DNA from: JANOSH01 sp031415695
GTDB taxonomy: Bacteria; Actinomycetota; Acidimicrobiia; Acidimicrobiales; Ilumatobacteraceae
NCBI GenBank assembly: GCA_031415695.1
Contig: JANOSH010000058.1
Location: forward strand, 1 to 8,909
Reading direction: 5' to 3'
DNA: 8,909 nucleotides
Below the pieces are notes generated by a model. It was not told where the DNA came from, made no database searches, and saw nothing but the letters and a program-made list of their open reading frames with translations. Of the stretch, positions 1 to 5,811 are shown piece by piece. Position 1 is the first letter of the stretch; each line of letters opens with the position of its first letter. Made by a program: the position numbers and the translations under genes.

Positions 1-119
1 CGCTCGACGACAAGCACGACAACGGGCCGGAGTTCAATGGTTCTGATATGTCGGTAGTCAGCGACGGCGCAGCGTGCTACATTGACCCATTGACCGGAAA
101 CAAAACCTGCGACGAGTGA
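1..119 (+). CDS. C-terminal fragment of an upstream phage gene (possibly portal protein)
   Basis: An open frame enters from the left edge with its first whole codon at base 3. It encodes 38 residues ending in PLTGNKTCDE before a TGA at 117-119. The other two forward frames close within the first 60 bases, so this is the likely coding frame. The fragment is acidic, hydrophilic and too short for family assignment. In many tailed phages the portal gene lies directly upstream of the MuF head-morphogenesis gene, so a portal C-terminus is a reasonable positional guess, not something the residues show. The stop lies inside a GAGGAG-containing stretch that could serve as ribosome binding site for the next small frame. 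Confidence 0.5.
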   Translation, partial: LDDKHDNGPEFNGSDMSVVSDGAACYIDPLTGNKTCDE

Positions 120-131
120 GGAGATCATGAA

Positions 132-185
132 GTGAAACCCAGCACCATGCCCCCGAAGAAGCCCAAGGGCGGGAAGAAAAAGTGA
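132..185 (+). CDS. tiny lysine/proline-rich peptide (17 aa), putative
   Basis: A GTG-started frame encodes 17 residues (MKPSTMPPKKPKGGKKK), with seven lysines and four prolines. An AGGAG at 119-123 lies 8 bases before the GTG, a good Shine-Dalgarno distance. An ATG at 127 is closer but reaches a stop after two codons, and an internal ATG at 147 would give a 12-residue form. The peptide is too short for homology. Its extreme basic composition suggests binding to nucleic acid or to an acidic partner, if it is made. It directly follows the upstream gene with 12 bases between stop and start, as expected within an operon. It could also be chance, because an open frame this short carries little weight by itself. 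Confidence 0.35.
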   Translation: MKPSTMPPKKPKGGKKK

Positions 186-224
186 GCGAGCAGGCCTGTG
201 TCAGTATGATGGCGCGGGCCTCTC

Positions 225-238
225 GACGTTTAAACGTC
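225..238. repeat. 14-bp perfect palindrome containing the repeated word CGTTTAAACGTC (copy 1)
   Basis: GACGTTTAAACGTC reads identically on both strands. Its last 12 bases (227-238) recur exactly at 4580-4591 and 8375-8386. The AT-rich centre TTTAAA stands out in this GC-rich sequence. It lies in the 195-base gap between the tiny basic peptide and the next convincing gene, just before a hairpin at 243-265. A dimeric DNA-binding protein site is the natural reading; the binding protein is unknown. Confidence 0.65.
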
Positions 239-242
239 CTCC

Positions 243-265
243 GAGGCGGGCGGTTCCCGCACCTC
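243..265. other. imperfect GC-rich hairpin, possible terminator or processing site
   Basis: CGGG (247-250) pairs with CCCG (256-259) around the 5-base loop CGGTT. GAGG (243-246) extends the stem to CCTC (262-265) across a two-base bulge. No T-run follows on the plus strand, so it is at best a weak or factor-dependent terminator. It sits four bases after the 14-bp palindrome, an arrangement that partly recurs at 8375-8408, where the same palindromic word abuts an intrinsic terminator stem. Confidence 0.3.
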
Positions 266-314
266 ACGGTCTGCGCCGAGATCTGGCTGCTCGACCAACG
301 TCCTTGGATACGCG

Positions 315-344
315 TTGCGGACATCGTCTGTTTCATCGTATTCT
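315..344 (+). promoter_or_regulatory. weak sigma70-like promoter candidate ahead of the 381-662 gene
   Basis: TTGCGG at 315-320 and TATTCT at 339-344 are separated by 18 bases. They match three and four of six consensus positions. Transcription would begin near 351, about 30 bases before the ATG at 381. Matches this weak arise by chance, so this is only a candidate for the start of the head and lysis operon downstream. Confidence 0.2.
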
Positions 345-380
345 TGGAGCGCGATCATTGCCGAAAGCAGTACGAGACCT

Positions 381-662
381 ATGGACTACTCAAGCCATCC
401 ACCGACCATCAACGAGATCAGGTCCGACAAGACCCAGAACGGGTCCGACTGGACGCCGCGTGACGCACTCATAGCGCTACTGCGCGACATTGACTCGGGC
501 AAGACCACGCTGTCCGCAGTGTTCATTGCCGGCCTCGTGCTTGGTAAGGACCCGAACGCGGTAAGGCCGTTCTTCTCCGCTGCGGGCAAGAACCCGGCCG
601 AGGTCTTGGGTACCATCGAACTCGCACGGGACTCCTACGTCAGGGCAGGTTACCGTGGCTAG
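381..662 (+). CDS. conserved-looking small phage protein of unknown function (93 aa)
   Basis: This encodes 93 residues, mostly hydrophilic, with a helical-looking middle (around DALIALLRDIDSGK, residues 29-42) and no membrane segment or recognised motif. The frame is open further upstream to a TTG at 315, but the ATG at 381 is preferred because strong third-position GC bias begins there; the ribosome binding site is weak. The last 8 bases overlap the GTG start of the MuF gene, so the two are probably translationally coupled. Its place directly before a MuF head-morphogenesis gene suggests a role in head completion or as a partner of that protein, which is inference from context. I do not recognise the family. 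An overlapping frame at 182-463 is a much weaker alternative. Confidence 0.75.
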   Translation: MDYSSHPPTINEIRSDKTQNGSDWTPRDALIALLRDIDSGKTTLSAVFIAGLVLGKDPNAVRPFFSAAGKNPAEVLGTIELARDSYVRAGYRG

Positions 663-3072
663 CATCAATGAACGCTTCATGGATTTCCAGATCGCACAGC
701 AGATCCGCTGGATCCGAGTGCAGAACCGCGACGTCCAAGAAGCCTTGAACATTTTGAACCGAGTCGATGGTCAACTCGAGCTGGCCTTGCGCCGCGCGGG
801 CATCGGTGACGCGCCCTATACCCAGGCGCGCCTCGTCGCACTGAAGGCGCAGGTGACCAACCTGCTTGGTGCGATGCACGCCGACCTTGACCCAGTCCTC
901 ACTCAGAACGTCCTCGACGCGGCCGAGGCTGCGGCGAAGGTCGAGGAGCAGCTGTTCCGTCAGGAGCTGCCCGCAGGCCTCGACGTCACGACGCCCAACC
1001 TTGGTGTGATCCAGCAGGCTGCAACGCTGCGCCCGTTCAACGGCGCGGTGATGGCCGAGTGGGTCTCCCAGCTAAAGACAGCAGACCTGCAGCGCACCTG
1101 GGGGCATATCCTCGACGGGATCATCTCGGGCACGACGACCGACGAGATCATCCGAGGCCTCGTCGGGACAGAAGCGCTCAACTACATGGACGGGGTGCGT
1201 CAGGTCACGCGGCGCGGGACAGAAGCGCTCGTTCGCACTTCGATCAACCACGCGACGAACCAGGGCCGTCAGATGGTCTGGGAGGCGAACCAGGACGTGG
1301 TAGGCTCCGTTCGCTGGGTCTCGACGCTCGACACGCGCACCACGCCCATCTGCCAGCACAGAGACGGGCGTGTAGGCCCGGTGTCTGAAGAGGGGACATG
1401 GACACCGCCCGCGGGCGCATCCGTGCTAGATCCGCCTATGGCTAGGCCTCCGGCGCATCCTAACTGCCGCTCGACGACGGTCGCGGTCACGAAGTCCTGG
1501 CGAGAGCTCGGATTCGACATGGACGAGATGGATCCTGGTACGCGCGCGAGCATGGACGGGCAGGTGCCTGCGAACATGACCTACTTCGAGTGGCTGAAGA
1601 AGCAGTCGCCCGAAGTGCAGAAGGACGTCCTTGGTAAGACTCGCTACGACATGTGGCACAAGGACGGCGTGACGCCCGACCGCTTCATCAATGACAAAGG
1701 CAAGTACCTGACCATCAAGGAGCTGAAGGACCTCGGTCCTGTCCAGCTGGACGTGCCGACGTCGAAGATCACGCGCTTGAGCCGGTTCAACGCGCTCGAG
1801 GGTGGCCTCAACTGGTTCGAGTGGAAGAAGAACAAGAACCTGGAGGACTACTTCGAGCAGCTGGATGCAACCGACTTCGGGCTGAAGGCTTGGCCTGCCG
1901 TCAAAGACATCGACCTCTTCGACGCAGACCTGAGCGGGGCCATTGGTAAGATCGCCGTGACGGCGGGTCGTACCGACAACAAGTTCTCGCTCGAGATGGC
2001 TCGGCAAGACCTGAAGGAAGTGCTGTGGGATCGCCGTGGCCTCAATGGCAAGACACTGCACCCAGAGCCCGTGCCGCTCAAGATCGCCGACGCGTTCGAC
2101 CTGCGCGACTTCGAGGCTGCGCGTCTGTCGTCGAACTCGCTCAACAAGTTCGAGTATCTGCGCTACATCGACCCGAACGAGTTCGGGCTGAAGTTCTGGC
2201 CATCGGTCGACAAGCTCACCGCGGTCAAAGGAGACGCCGCAGGCCTCCTGGGCGATATGCGGATGGTGATCATCAACAACGCGCCTGGGGGCAAGCCCAA
2301 GCGCTACATCACCAACATCCAGAAGCGCATCGACCGCATTCTGAACCCGCCCAAGCCCGTGCCGATCAAGAAGCAAGATCCCGCACCAATCAGTGACGAC
2401 CCGGGAGCTACGAAGACGTCCAAAGACAACTCGCAGCCTAAGCCCTTCCGCGTGGGCACAGGGCAGAAGCTCATGAAGGACATTCCGGCCCTAGAGCGCA
2501 CCATGCAGAAGGCCTACGACGTCATGCCCAACTGGGTGCTGAACGAGATCGCCGACGTCACCAAGCCGACCATGAAGCGGAACACGCGCGCCTTCTACAA
2601 CCCGTGGGACGGCGAACTGCACATGTCCACGAGCAACGGTGCGGACGTCTGGGTCCACGAGATGTTCCATGCGCTCGACTTCAAGTACCGTTACCGCGGG
2701 CAAGCCATCGGCGAACGCAGGCGCTGGGACAAGCGGGACTCGCTCGACTGGCGCACGGACGACCCGACGCTCAACCGGCTGGCGCAACAGGCCCGGATCG
2801 AGTTCAAGAACCGAGACAACAAGGGGGTGGGTCGCTACACCCACAACAAGGATGGGGACTACTGGCTCGGCGACTGGATGAACAACTACGAGGGTCGCAA
2901 GTATGACTTCGACATTGAGACCTCGTCCGAGTACATCACCATGGGCGCGCAGAACTACGCAGGCGCAAAGATGACAGGCCCGAACGCGTTCGAGAACATG
3001 CGGAACACAATGCGGGTCCGGCAACCTGCGATGCTCGAGTTGCTCGACTACATCTGGACGAGGTTCGACTGA
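655..3072 (+). CDS. MuF-type phage head morphogenesis protein with internal duplication and C-terminal HExxH zincin-like domain
   Basis: 805 aa, much longer than a plain MuF minor head protein. Residues 1-130 are largely helical. Residues about 133-280 carry the MuF signature: TPICQHRDGR (C233, H235, D237) followed by HPNCRS (H268, C271). MuF proteins are known to sit in the head near the portal, and some phages fuse effector domains behind them. Residues about 367-460 and 475-565 are two diverged copies of one unit, marked by FGLKAWPAV (408-416) and FGLKFWPSV (510-518), 102 residues apart. A proline/lysine-rich linker (about 563-590) leads to a C-terminal domain (600-805) with VHEMFHALD: H668, E669 and H672 form a zinc-binding HExxH. 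E755 or E759 (the latter in SEYITMG) could be the third ligand, as in gluzincins. The GTG start overlaps the previous gene by 8 bases and is preceded by GGGCAGGT. The MuF part is solid; protease or toxin activity of the C-terminus is inference. Confidence 0.9.
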   Translation: MASINERFMDFQIAQQIRWIRVQNRDVQEALNILNRVDGQLELALRRAGIGDAPYTQARLVALKAQVTNLLGAMHADLDPVLTQNVLDAAEAAAKVEEQLFRQELPAGLDVTTPNLGVIQQAATLRPFNGAVMAEWVSQLKTADLQRTWGHILDGIISGTTTDEIIRGLVGTEALNYMDGVRQVTRRGTEALVRTSINHATNQGRQMVWEANQDVVGSVRWVSTLDTRTTPICQHRDGRVGPVSEEGTWTPPAGASVLDPPMARPPAHPNCRSTTVAVTKSWRELGFDMDEMDPGTRASMDGQVPANMTYFEWLKKQSPEVQKDVLGKTRYDMWHKDGVTPDRFINDKGKYLTIKELKDLGPVQLDVPTSKITRLSRFNALEGGLNWFEWKKNKNLEDYFEQLDATDFGLKAWPAVKDIDLFDADLSGAIGKIAVTAGRTDNKFSLEMARQDLKEVLWDRRGLNGKTLHPEPVPLKIADAFDLRDFEAARLSSNSLNKFEYLRYIDPNEFGLKFWPSVDKLTAVKGDAAGLLGDMRMVIINNAPGGKPKRYITNIQKRIDRILNPPKPVPIKKQDPAPISDDPGATKTSKDNSQPKPFRVGTGQKLMKDIPALERTMQKAYDVMPNWVLNEIADVTKPTMKRNTRAFYNPWDGELHMSTSNGADVWVHEMFHALDFKYRYRGQAIGERRRWDKRDSLDWRTDDPTLNRLAQQARIEFKNRDNKGVGRYTHNKDGDYWLGDWMNNYEGRKYDFDIETSSEYITMGAQNYAGAKMTGPNAFENMRNTMRVRQPAMLELLDYIWTRFD

Positions 3073-3353
3073 TGGGATATGTCTGCACCGTGGTCGAGAA
3101 GGACCACCTGACTGTGATCGAATGGCGCGGCAAGATCGTCGTCAACGGGACCTCGCCTCGCGTGAAGGAGTTCCTCGACTTCGTGGACAACCAGTTCGAA
3201 TACCCGGTTGCTGTCGAGGCGGCTGACTCAGGGACTACCAGTGACTTCGACGTTGAGAAACACGAGCCCCAGAACGGGTTCGACCTTGCGGCGGCTGTGA
3301 TCCAGATGGGCGCAGCCTTGGACCTAGAAATCATCATCACAGAGGAGATCTGA
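3072..3353 (+). CDS. small acidic protein of unknown function; candidate partner or immunity protein of the MuF-zincin
   Basis: 93 aa and clearly acidic, with about 18 Asp/Glu against about six Lys/Arg. There is no signal peptide or membrane segment. The N-terminal half looks beta-rich (around CTVVEKDHLTVIEWRGKIVV, residues 5-24), and the chain ends in an acidic tail, IIITEEI. Its ATG shares one base with the TGA of the MuF gene (TGATG), so the two are probably translated in a coupled way. Small acidic proteins encoded immediately after a toxin are typical immunity proteins in polymorphic toxin systems, and MuF-linked toxins with such neighbours are known from temperate phages. That role here is inference from position and charge. 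It could equally be a minor head component or a chaperone. I do not recognise the family. Confidence 0.75.
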   Translation: MGYVCTVVEKDHLTVIEWRGKIVVNGTSPRVKEFLDFVDNQFEYPVAVEAADSGTTSDFDVEKHEPQNGFDLAAAVIQMGAALDLEIIITEEI

Positions 3354-3354
3354 A

Positions 3355-4170
3355 ATGGAAGGCAACTTCACTGAGCAGACGCAGTGGCTACTGGTGCACG
3401 AGGGCGGTTATGTGAACCACCCGAAAGACCCTGGCGGCGCGACGAACCGAGGCGTGATCCAGCGCACCTACGACGGCTACCGCAAGCGCAAAGGCCTTCC
3501 CCTTCGCACGGTGAAGTCGATCACCACGGACGAGGTCATGGACATCTACCGGTCGCAGTACTGGAATGCGATCATGGGCGACGAACTGCCCGCGGGCCTC
3601 GACTATGCCGTCTACGACTTCGCGGTGAACTCGGGACCCAAGCGCGCCATCAAGTTCCTGCAGGAGCTCCTGGGCAAGAACGTCATCCAGGACGGCGTGA
3701 TGGGCAACCAGACCTTGGGCGTGCTGTCGGACTTCGGGCCCGAGGACATGCGCGAGCTGATCGAGGCCTACTGCGCGAAGCGGTGGAACTGGATGAAGAC
3801 GCTGAGCACGTTCGCGACGTTCGGCAAGGGCTGGACTCGTCGCGTGATGGGCGAGACAGTCGGCTTCCAAACCACCGACCATGGTGTGATCGACCGCGCG
3901 GTCAAGGTCGCGATGGGTGCCGCAACGCAAGCTCCGCTCTTCGCAGCTGAAGGCAAGGCGCTCGAAGCTGACACCACCGTGACCGCGAACGTCGCGGAGG
4001 GCCTCAACATGAGCACGCTCGGGACAGTCGCGGCAGGTGTGGCACCCACTGCACTCGTCACGGCGATCAGCCAAGAAGGGCCGATGCAGTGGGCGCTTGC
4101 AGCTGTGGTCGTCGTCGCGACGATCATGGGCGCAATCGTGTTCTACAAGAAGGTTATCCACCGGTCCTAA
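3355..4170 (+). CDS. endolysin: glycoside hydrolase family 108 with peptidoglycan-binding region and C-terminal membrane anchor
   Basis: 271 aa. The N-terminus has the GH108 (N-acetylmuramidase, formerly 'secretion activator') signature HEGGYVNHPKDPGGATNRGV at residues 15-34, with E16 as probable catalytic acid. Residues about 84-175 resemble the peptidoglycan-binding region usually paired with it (AVYDFAVNSGPKRAIKFLQ and DGVMGNQTLG). Cleavage of cell-wall glycan during lysis is the expected role. After an Ala/Thr-rich spacer (about 180-240) comes a hydrophobic segment at 247-264 followed by the basic tail YKKVIHRS. This fits a single C-terminal transmembrane anchor with the tail inside and the enzyme held at the membrane, and no N-terminal signal is seen. 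GAGGAG at 3342-3347 precedes the ATG, which begins one base after the preceding stop. Family assignment is confident; topology is inferred. Confidence 0.92.
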   Translation: MEGNFTEQTQWLLVHEGGYVNHPKDPGGATNRGVIQRTYDGYRKRKGLPLRTVKSITTDEVMDIYRSQYWNAIMGDELPAGLDYAVYDFAVNSGPKRAIKFLQELLGKNVIQDGVMGNQTLGVLSDFGPEDMRELIEAYCAKRWNWMKTLSTFATFGKGWTRRVMGETVGFQTTDHGVIDRAVKVAMGAATQAPLFAAEGKALEADTTVTANVAEGLNMSTLGTVAAGVAPTALVTAISQEGPMQWALAAVVVVATIMGAIVFYKKVIHRS

Positions 4171-4188
4171 ATCTGGTGGCCTAAAATT

Positions 4189-4228
4189 GGTGTCAAGCGC
4201 ATAGTTCGGTCGACGAGCGCTTGGCACC
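4189..4228. promoter_or_regulatory. 12-bp stem-loop between endolysin and PhoH-like genes
   Basis: GGTGTCAAGCGC (4189-4200) pairs with GCGCTTGGCACC (4217-4228) over 12 positions, 11 Watson-Crick and one G-U in RNA, around a 16-base loop. No T-run follows, so it is not a classic intrinsic terminator. It ends 39 bases before the PhoH ATG and could stabilise or separate the two transcripts or be a processing site. Just before it, two imperfect 14-base copies beginning CCTAAA (4166-4179 and 4180-4193) lie in tandem and match at 11 positions. A weak promoter-like pair, TTGGCA (4221-4226) and TACCAG (4244-4249), spans its right arm. Confidence 0.45.
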
Positions 4229-4266
4229 GTCCTAACATCGGGGTACCAGGATAGGGAGTGCGGCTG

Positions 4267-4977
4267 ATGGGTAGTGTCTCGATGCGGAAGCAACGCCAGG
4301 AAGAAAGAAATTGGAAACCGCCGCAGATCGAGACCTTAACGCAGAAGCAGGCAACCTACCTGGAACTGCTGTCCCGCTTCGACTGCACGATTGCAACGGG
4401 ACCCGCGGGAACAGGTAAGACCTATCTTGCATGTGCTTGGGCTGGCGAAGCCCTCATGAACCACAACACTCGAGGCATCGTCCTCGCGCGTCCCATTGTC
4501 CCAGTCGGGCGCACGCTCGGGATGCTGCCAGGCAAGCTGTCGGCCAAGATCGACCCCTGGGCCCGTCCTCTCGTCGAGGCGTTTAAACGTCAGATGTCTG
4601 CCAAGAAGTATGAGGAGCAGGTCCTTGCCGGTGCGATCAAGATCGAGGCGCTCGAGCACATCCGCGGCCTGACGTTCGACGACTCCGTGATGATCCTCGA
4701 CGAGGCGCAGAACACAACCCCTGCCGAGATGAAGGCCTTCCTGACCCGCATCGGTGACAACTCGTCGGTGATCATATCGGGCGACGTCAGGCAGAGCGAC
4801 TTGCACCGCACAAACAACGGGCTGGCTTGGGCGCTGAAGGCGGTCGAACGTGGCTTGGTGCCCAACGTGGGGCTCGTGACGTTCACCAGCGCAGACACCG
4901 TGCGCTCTGAGCTGTGCCGGCAGTGGGGCGAGGCGTTCGACACGCTCGAGGACGAGCAGGACGCAGCCTTCAAATGA
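4267..4977 (+). CDS. phoH: PhoH-like P-loop ATPase
   Basis: 236 aa from the ATG at 4267. This start is chosen because AGGGAG (4253-4258) lies 8 bases ahead of it; the GTG at 4258 overlaps that site. Walker A is GPAGTGKT (residues 45-52), Walker B is VMILDEAQNT (141-150), and the conserved SGDVRQSDL of PhoH proteins begins at 171. The length matches the C-terminal ATPase core of bacterial PhoH, without extra RNA-binding domains. PhoH proteins are ATPases linked to RNA metabolism and phosphate stress. They are common in phage genomes, but their phage role is not settled. Placement between the endolysin and head genes suggests late-operon expression, unless the candidate promoter upstream is real. 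A copy of the repeated word CGTTTAAACGTC lies inside the gene at 4580-4591. Confidence 0.93.
   Translation: MGSVSMRKQRQEERNWKPPQIETLTQKQATYLELLSRFDCTIATGPAGTGKTYLACAWAGEALMNHNTRGIVLARPIVPVGRTLGMLPGKLSAKIDPWARPLVEAFKRQMSAKKYEEQVLAGAIKIEALEHIRGLTFDDSVMILDEAQNTTPAEMKAFLTRIGDNSSVIISGDVRQSDLHRTNNGLAWALKAVERGLVPNVGLVTFTSADTVRSELCRQWGEAFDTLEDEQDAAFK
4580..4591. repeat. repeated palindromic word CGTTTAAACGTC (copy 2), inside the PhoH-like gene
   Basis: This is an exact 12-base match to the words at 227-238 and 8375-8386, with the 10-base perfect palindrome CGTTTAAACG as core. Here it encodes part of the PhoH-like protein around EAFKRQ, so a coding explanation is available for this copy, including the rare-looking TTT AAA codons. 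Confidence 0.55.
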
Positions 4978-4981
4978 TCGA

Positions 4982-5003
4982 AGGCCAGCCCGGGGGCTGG
5001 CCT
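4982..5003. terminator. bidirectional hairpin terminator between convergent genes
   Basis: AGGCCAGCC (4982-4990) and GGCTGGCCT (4995-5003) form a perfect 9-bp GC-rich stem with loop CGGG. It sits 4 bases after the PhoH stop and 23 bases beyond the end of the leftward gene at 5027, where a shared terminator for converging transcripts belongs. T-runs are weak on both sides, so its strength is uncertain. Confidence 0.6.
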
Positions 5004-5026
5004 ACAAGATCTTGTGGCGGGGTTGT

Positions 5027-5215
5027 CTAAAGTTCCTTCATGATGCGGAGAGACACAATCGGCTGTGCCGAACGGTCAAGCATCACCGAGACCTCAAGCG
5101 TCGTGATCTCGACAACGAGGCCAGCCCGCGCAGCATCGCGGATCGCCTCGTTCAACTGAATCTCGGCCGCGCGAAGACGCGCGACCGTGAGCTCCACATG
5201 TTCACCTTTAGCCAT
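5027..5215 (-). CDS. small protein of unknown function (62 aa), second gene of the leftward cassette
   Basis: 62 aa starting MAKGEHVELTVARLRAAEIQ, amphipathic and largely helical over residues 7-36, then beta-like (VVEITTLEVSVML) to the end. No membrane segment or known motif is seen. A strong ribosome binding site (AACGGAGGT on the minus strand) lies about 10 bases before the ATG, which argues that it is real despite its size. It follows the 166-aa leftward gene after 54 bases containing a hairpin, and is probably cotranscribed from the promoter at 5804-5832. The terminator hairpin at 4982-5003 closes the unit. I do not recognise the family. Size, charge pattern and position next to an operator-controlled gene would suit a small regulator or inhibitor, but nothing in the residues proves it. 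Confidence 0.65.
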   Translation of the reverse strand: MAKGEHVELTVARLRAAEIQLNEAIRDAARAGLVVEITTLEVSVMLDRSAQPIVSLRIMKEL

Positions 5216-5237
5216 CAGAACGGTACCTCCGTTGATA

Positions 5238-5260
5238 GGCCCGCGCAGGCTGCGCAGGCC
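5238..5260. other. intercistronic hairpin in the leftward cassette
   Basis: GGCC (5238-5241) pairs with GGCC (5257-5260). After one mismatch, GCGCA (5243-5247) pairs with TGCGC (5251-5255) around GGC. It lies between the stop of the 166-aa gene and the ribosome binding site of the 62-aa gene. There is no T-run, so partial attenuation or transcript processing between the two genes is more likely than full termination. Confidence 0.35.
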
Positions 5261-5269
5261 GGGTTTCGA

Positions 5270-5770
5270 TCACTTCACCTTCACCAGCGTGCGCTGGTGC
5301 AGGCACTGGATGTTGTAGCCACCAGCCAAGATCGTGCGGATCGTGACGTGATGGCCGGCGACGACGAAGTGGCCTTCTACACCGTCCGAGGTTTCGATCA
5401 GGTCGAAGTCGGGGATCGACGTGACGCCCACCTTGGTCAGCGCGGCGATGATTTGAGCATCGCGGCGAGCGATCAGGCTTTTGACGTTCTTCGCGATTAA
5501 GGCCGCGCGGTGGGCTTCGGTCGGGTTCGCCCAGATCGCGGCGAGCCAGGTTTTGCCACCAGCGAGGTTTTCGAGCTTGCGGTCGTCGGCGTCGCGAACG
5601 GCGCGAGCTTCACCGCGTGGGGTCGAGCGCAGGCCGTCGAGCGTTGCGATGCGCTCAGGCGAAGCGTAGTAGGCGCGGACAGCGGTCGAGCGTGACTCGA
5701 GCCAGGTGGTTTGACGTGCGAGCAGGTCGGCGTTCAGTTTCGCGAAGGCTTTGGTGATCTGGACTTGCAT
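5270..5770 (-). CDS. protein of unknown function (166 aa), first gene of the leftward cassette
   Basis: 166 aa, rich in Ala and Arg, mainly helical in residues 1-110 (for example KAFAKLNADLLARQTTWLES, 7-26). A shorter beta-like C-terminal part follows, ending HQRTLVKVK. There is no signal peptide, membrane segment or recognisable catalytic motif. The start is well supported: GGAG lies 8 bases before the ATG, and a good promoter with operator sits just upstream. Third codon positions are strongly GC-biased like the neighbouring genes, so recent transfer from an AT-rich source is unlikely. It runs against all flanking phage genes, with its own promoter and terminator, as expected of an inserted accessory unit (moron) or a regulator expressed at a different time. 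I do not recognise the family. No classical HTH is evident, so calling it the repressor of its own operator would be speculation. Confidence 0.8.
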   Translation of the reverse strand: MQVQITKAFAKLNADLLARQTTWLESRSTAVRAYYASPERIATLDGLRSTPRGEARAVRDADDRKLENLAGGKTWLAAIWANPTEAHRAALIAKNVKSLIARRDAQIIAALTKVGVTSIPDFDLIETSDGVEGHFVVAGHHVTIRTILAGGYNIQCLHQRTLVKVK

Positions 5771-5782
5771 GGTGTGTCTCCG

Positions 5783-5811
5783 TTGCTGCGTTTCCGTTCA
5801 CAACGTATAAC
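5783..5811 (+). promoter_or_regulatory. rightward sigma70-like promoter candidate overlapping operator 1
   Basis: TTGCTG (5783-5788) and TATAAC (5806-5811) are 17 bases apart, matching four and five of six consensus positions. The -10 lies inside the left half of the palindrome at 5805-5821, so the same bound protein would block this promoter and the leftward one. It would drive scaffold and coat with a leader of about 170 bases. It is less certain than the leftward promoter because its -10 comes from the palindrome sequence itself. Confidence 0.35.

Noticed and set aside
182..463. GTG-started rightward frame of 93 codons overlapping both the tiny basic peptide and the 381-662 gene
   Set aside because: It overlaps 83 bases of a frame with better codon bias, has no clear ribosome binding site, and contains the palindrome and hairpin. 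Its third-position GC is moderately high, so it is not fully excluded.
1426..2376. 316-codon leftward open frame
   Set aside because: It is antisense to the MuF gene in the same GC-bias register. The Val/Leu/Arg/His-rich composition is typical of shadow translation.
3388..4293. 301-codon leftward open frame
   Set aside because: It is antisense to the GH108 endolysin and rich in His, Arg and Asp, as expected from reverse reading of GC-rich codons.
5012..5500. 162-codon rightward frame across the leftward cassette
   Set aside because: It is antisense to two leftward genes that have good starts, ribosome binding sites and a promoter. Its translation has no recognisable features.
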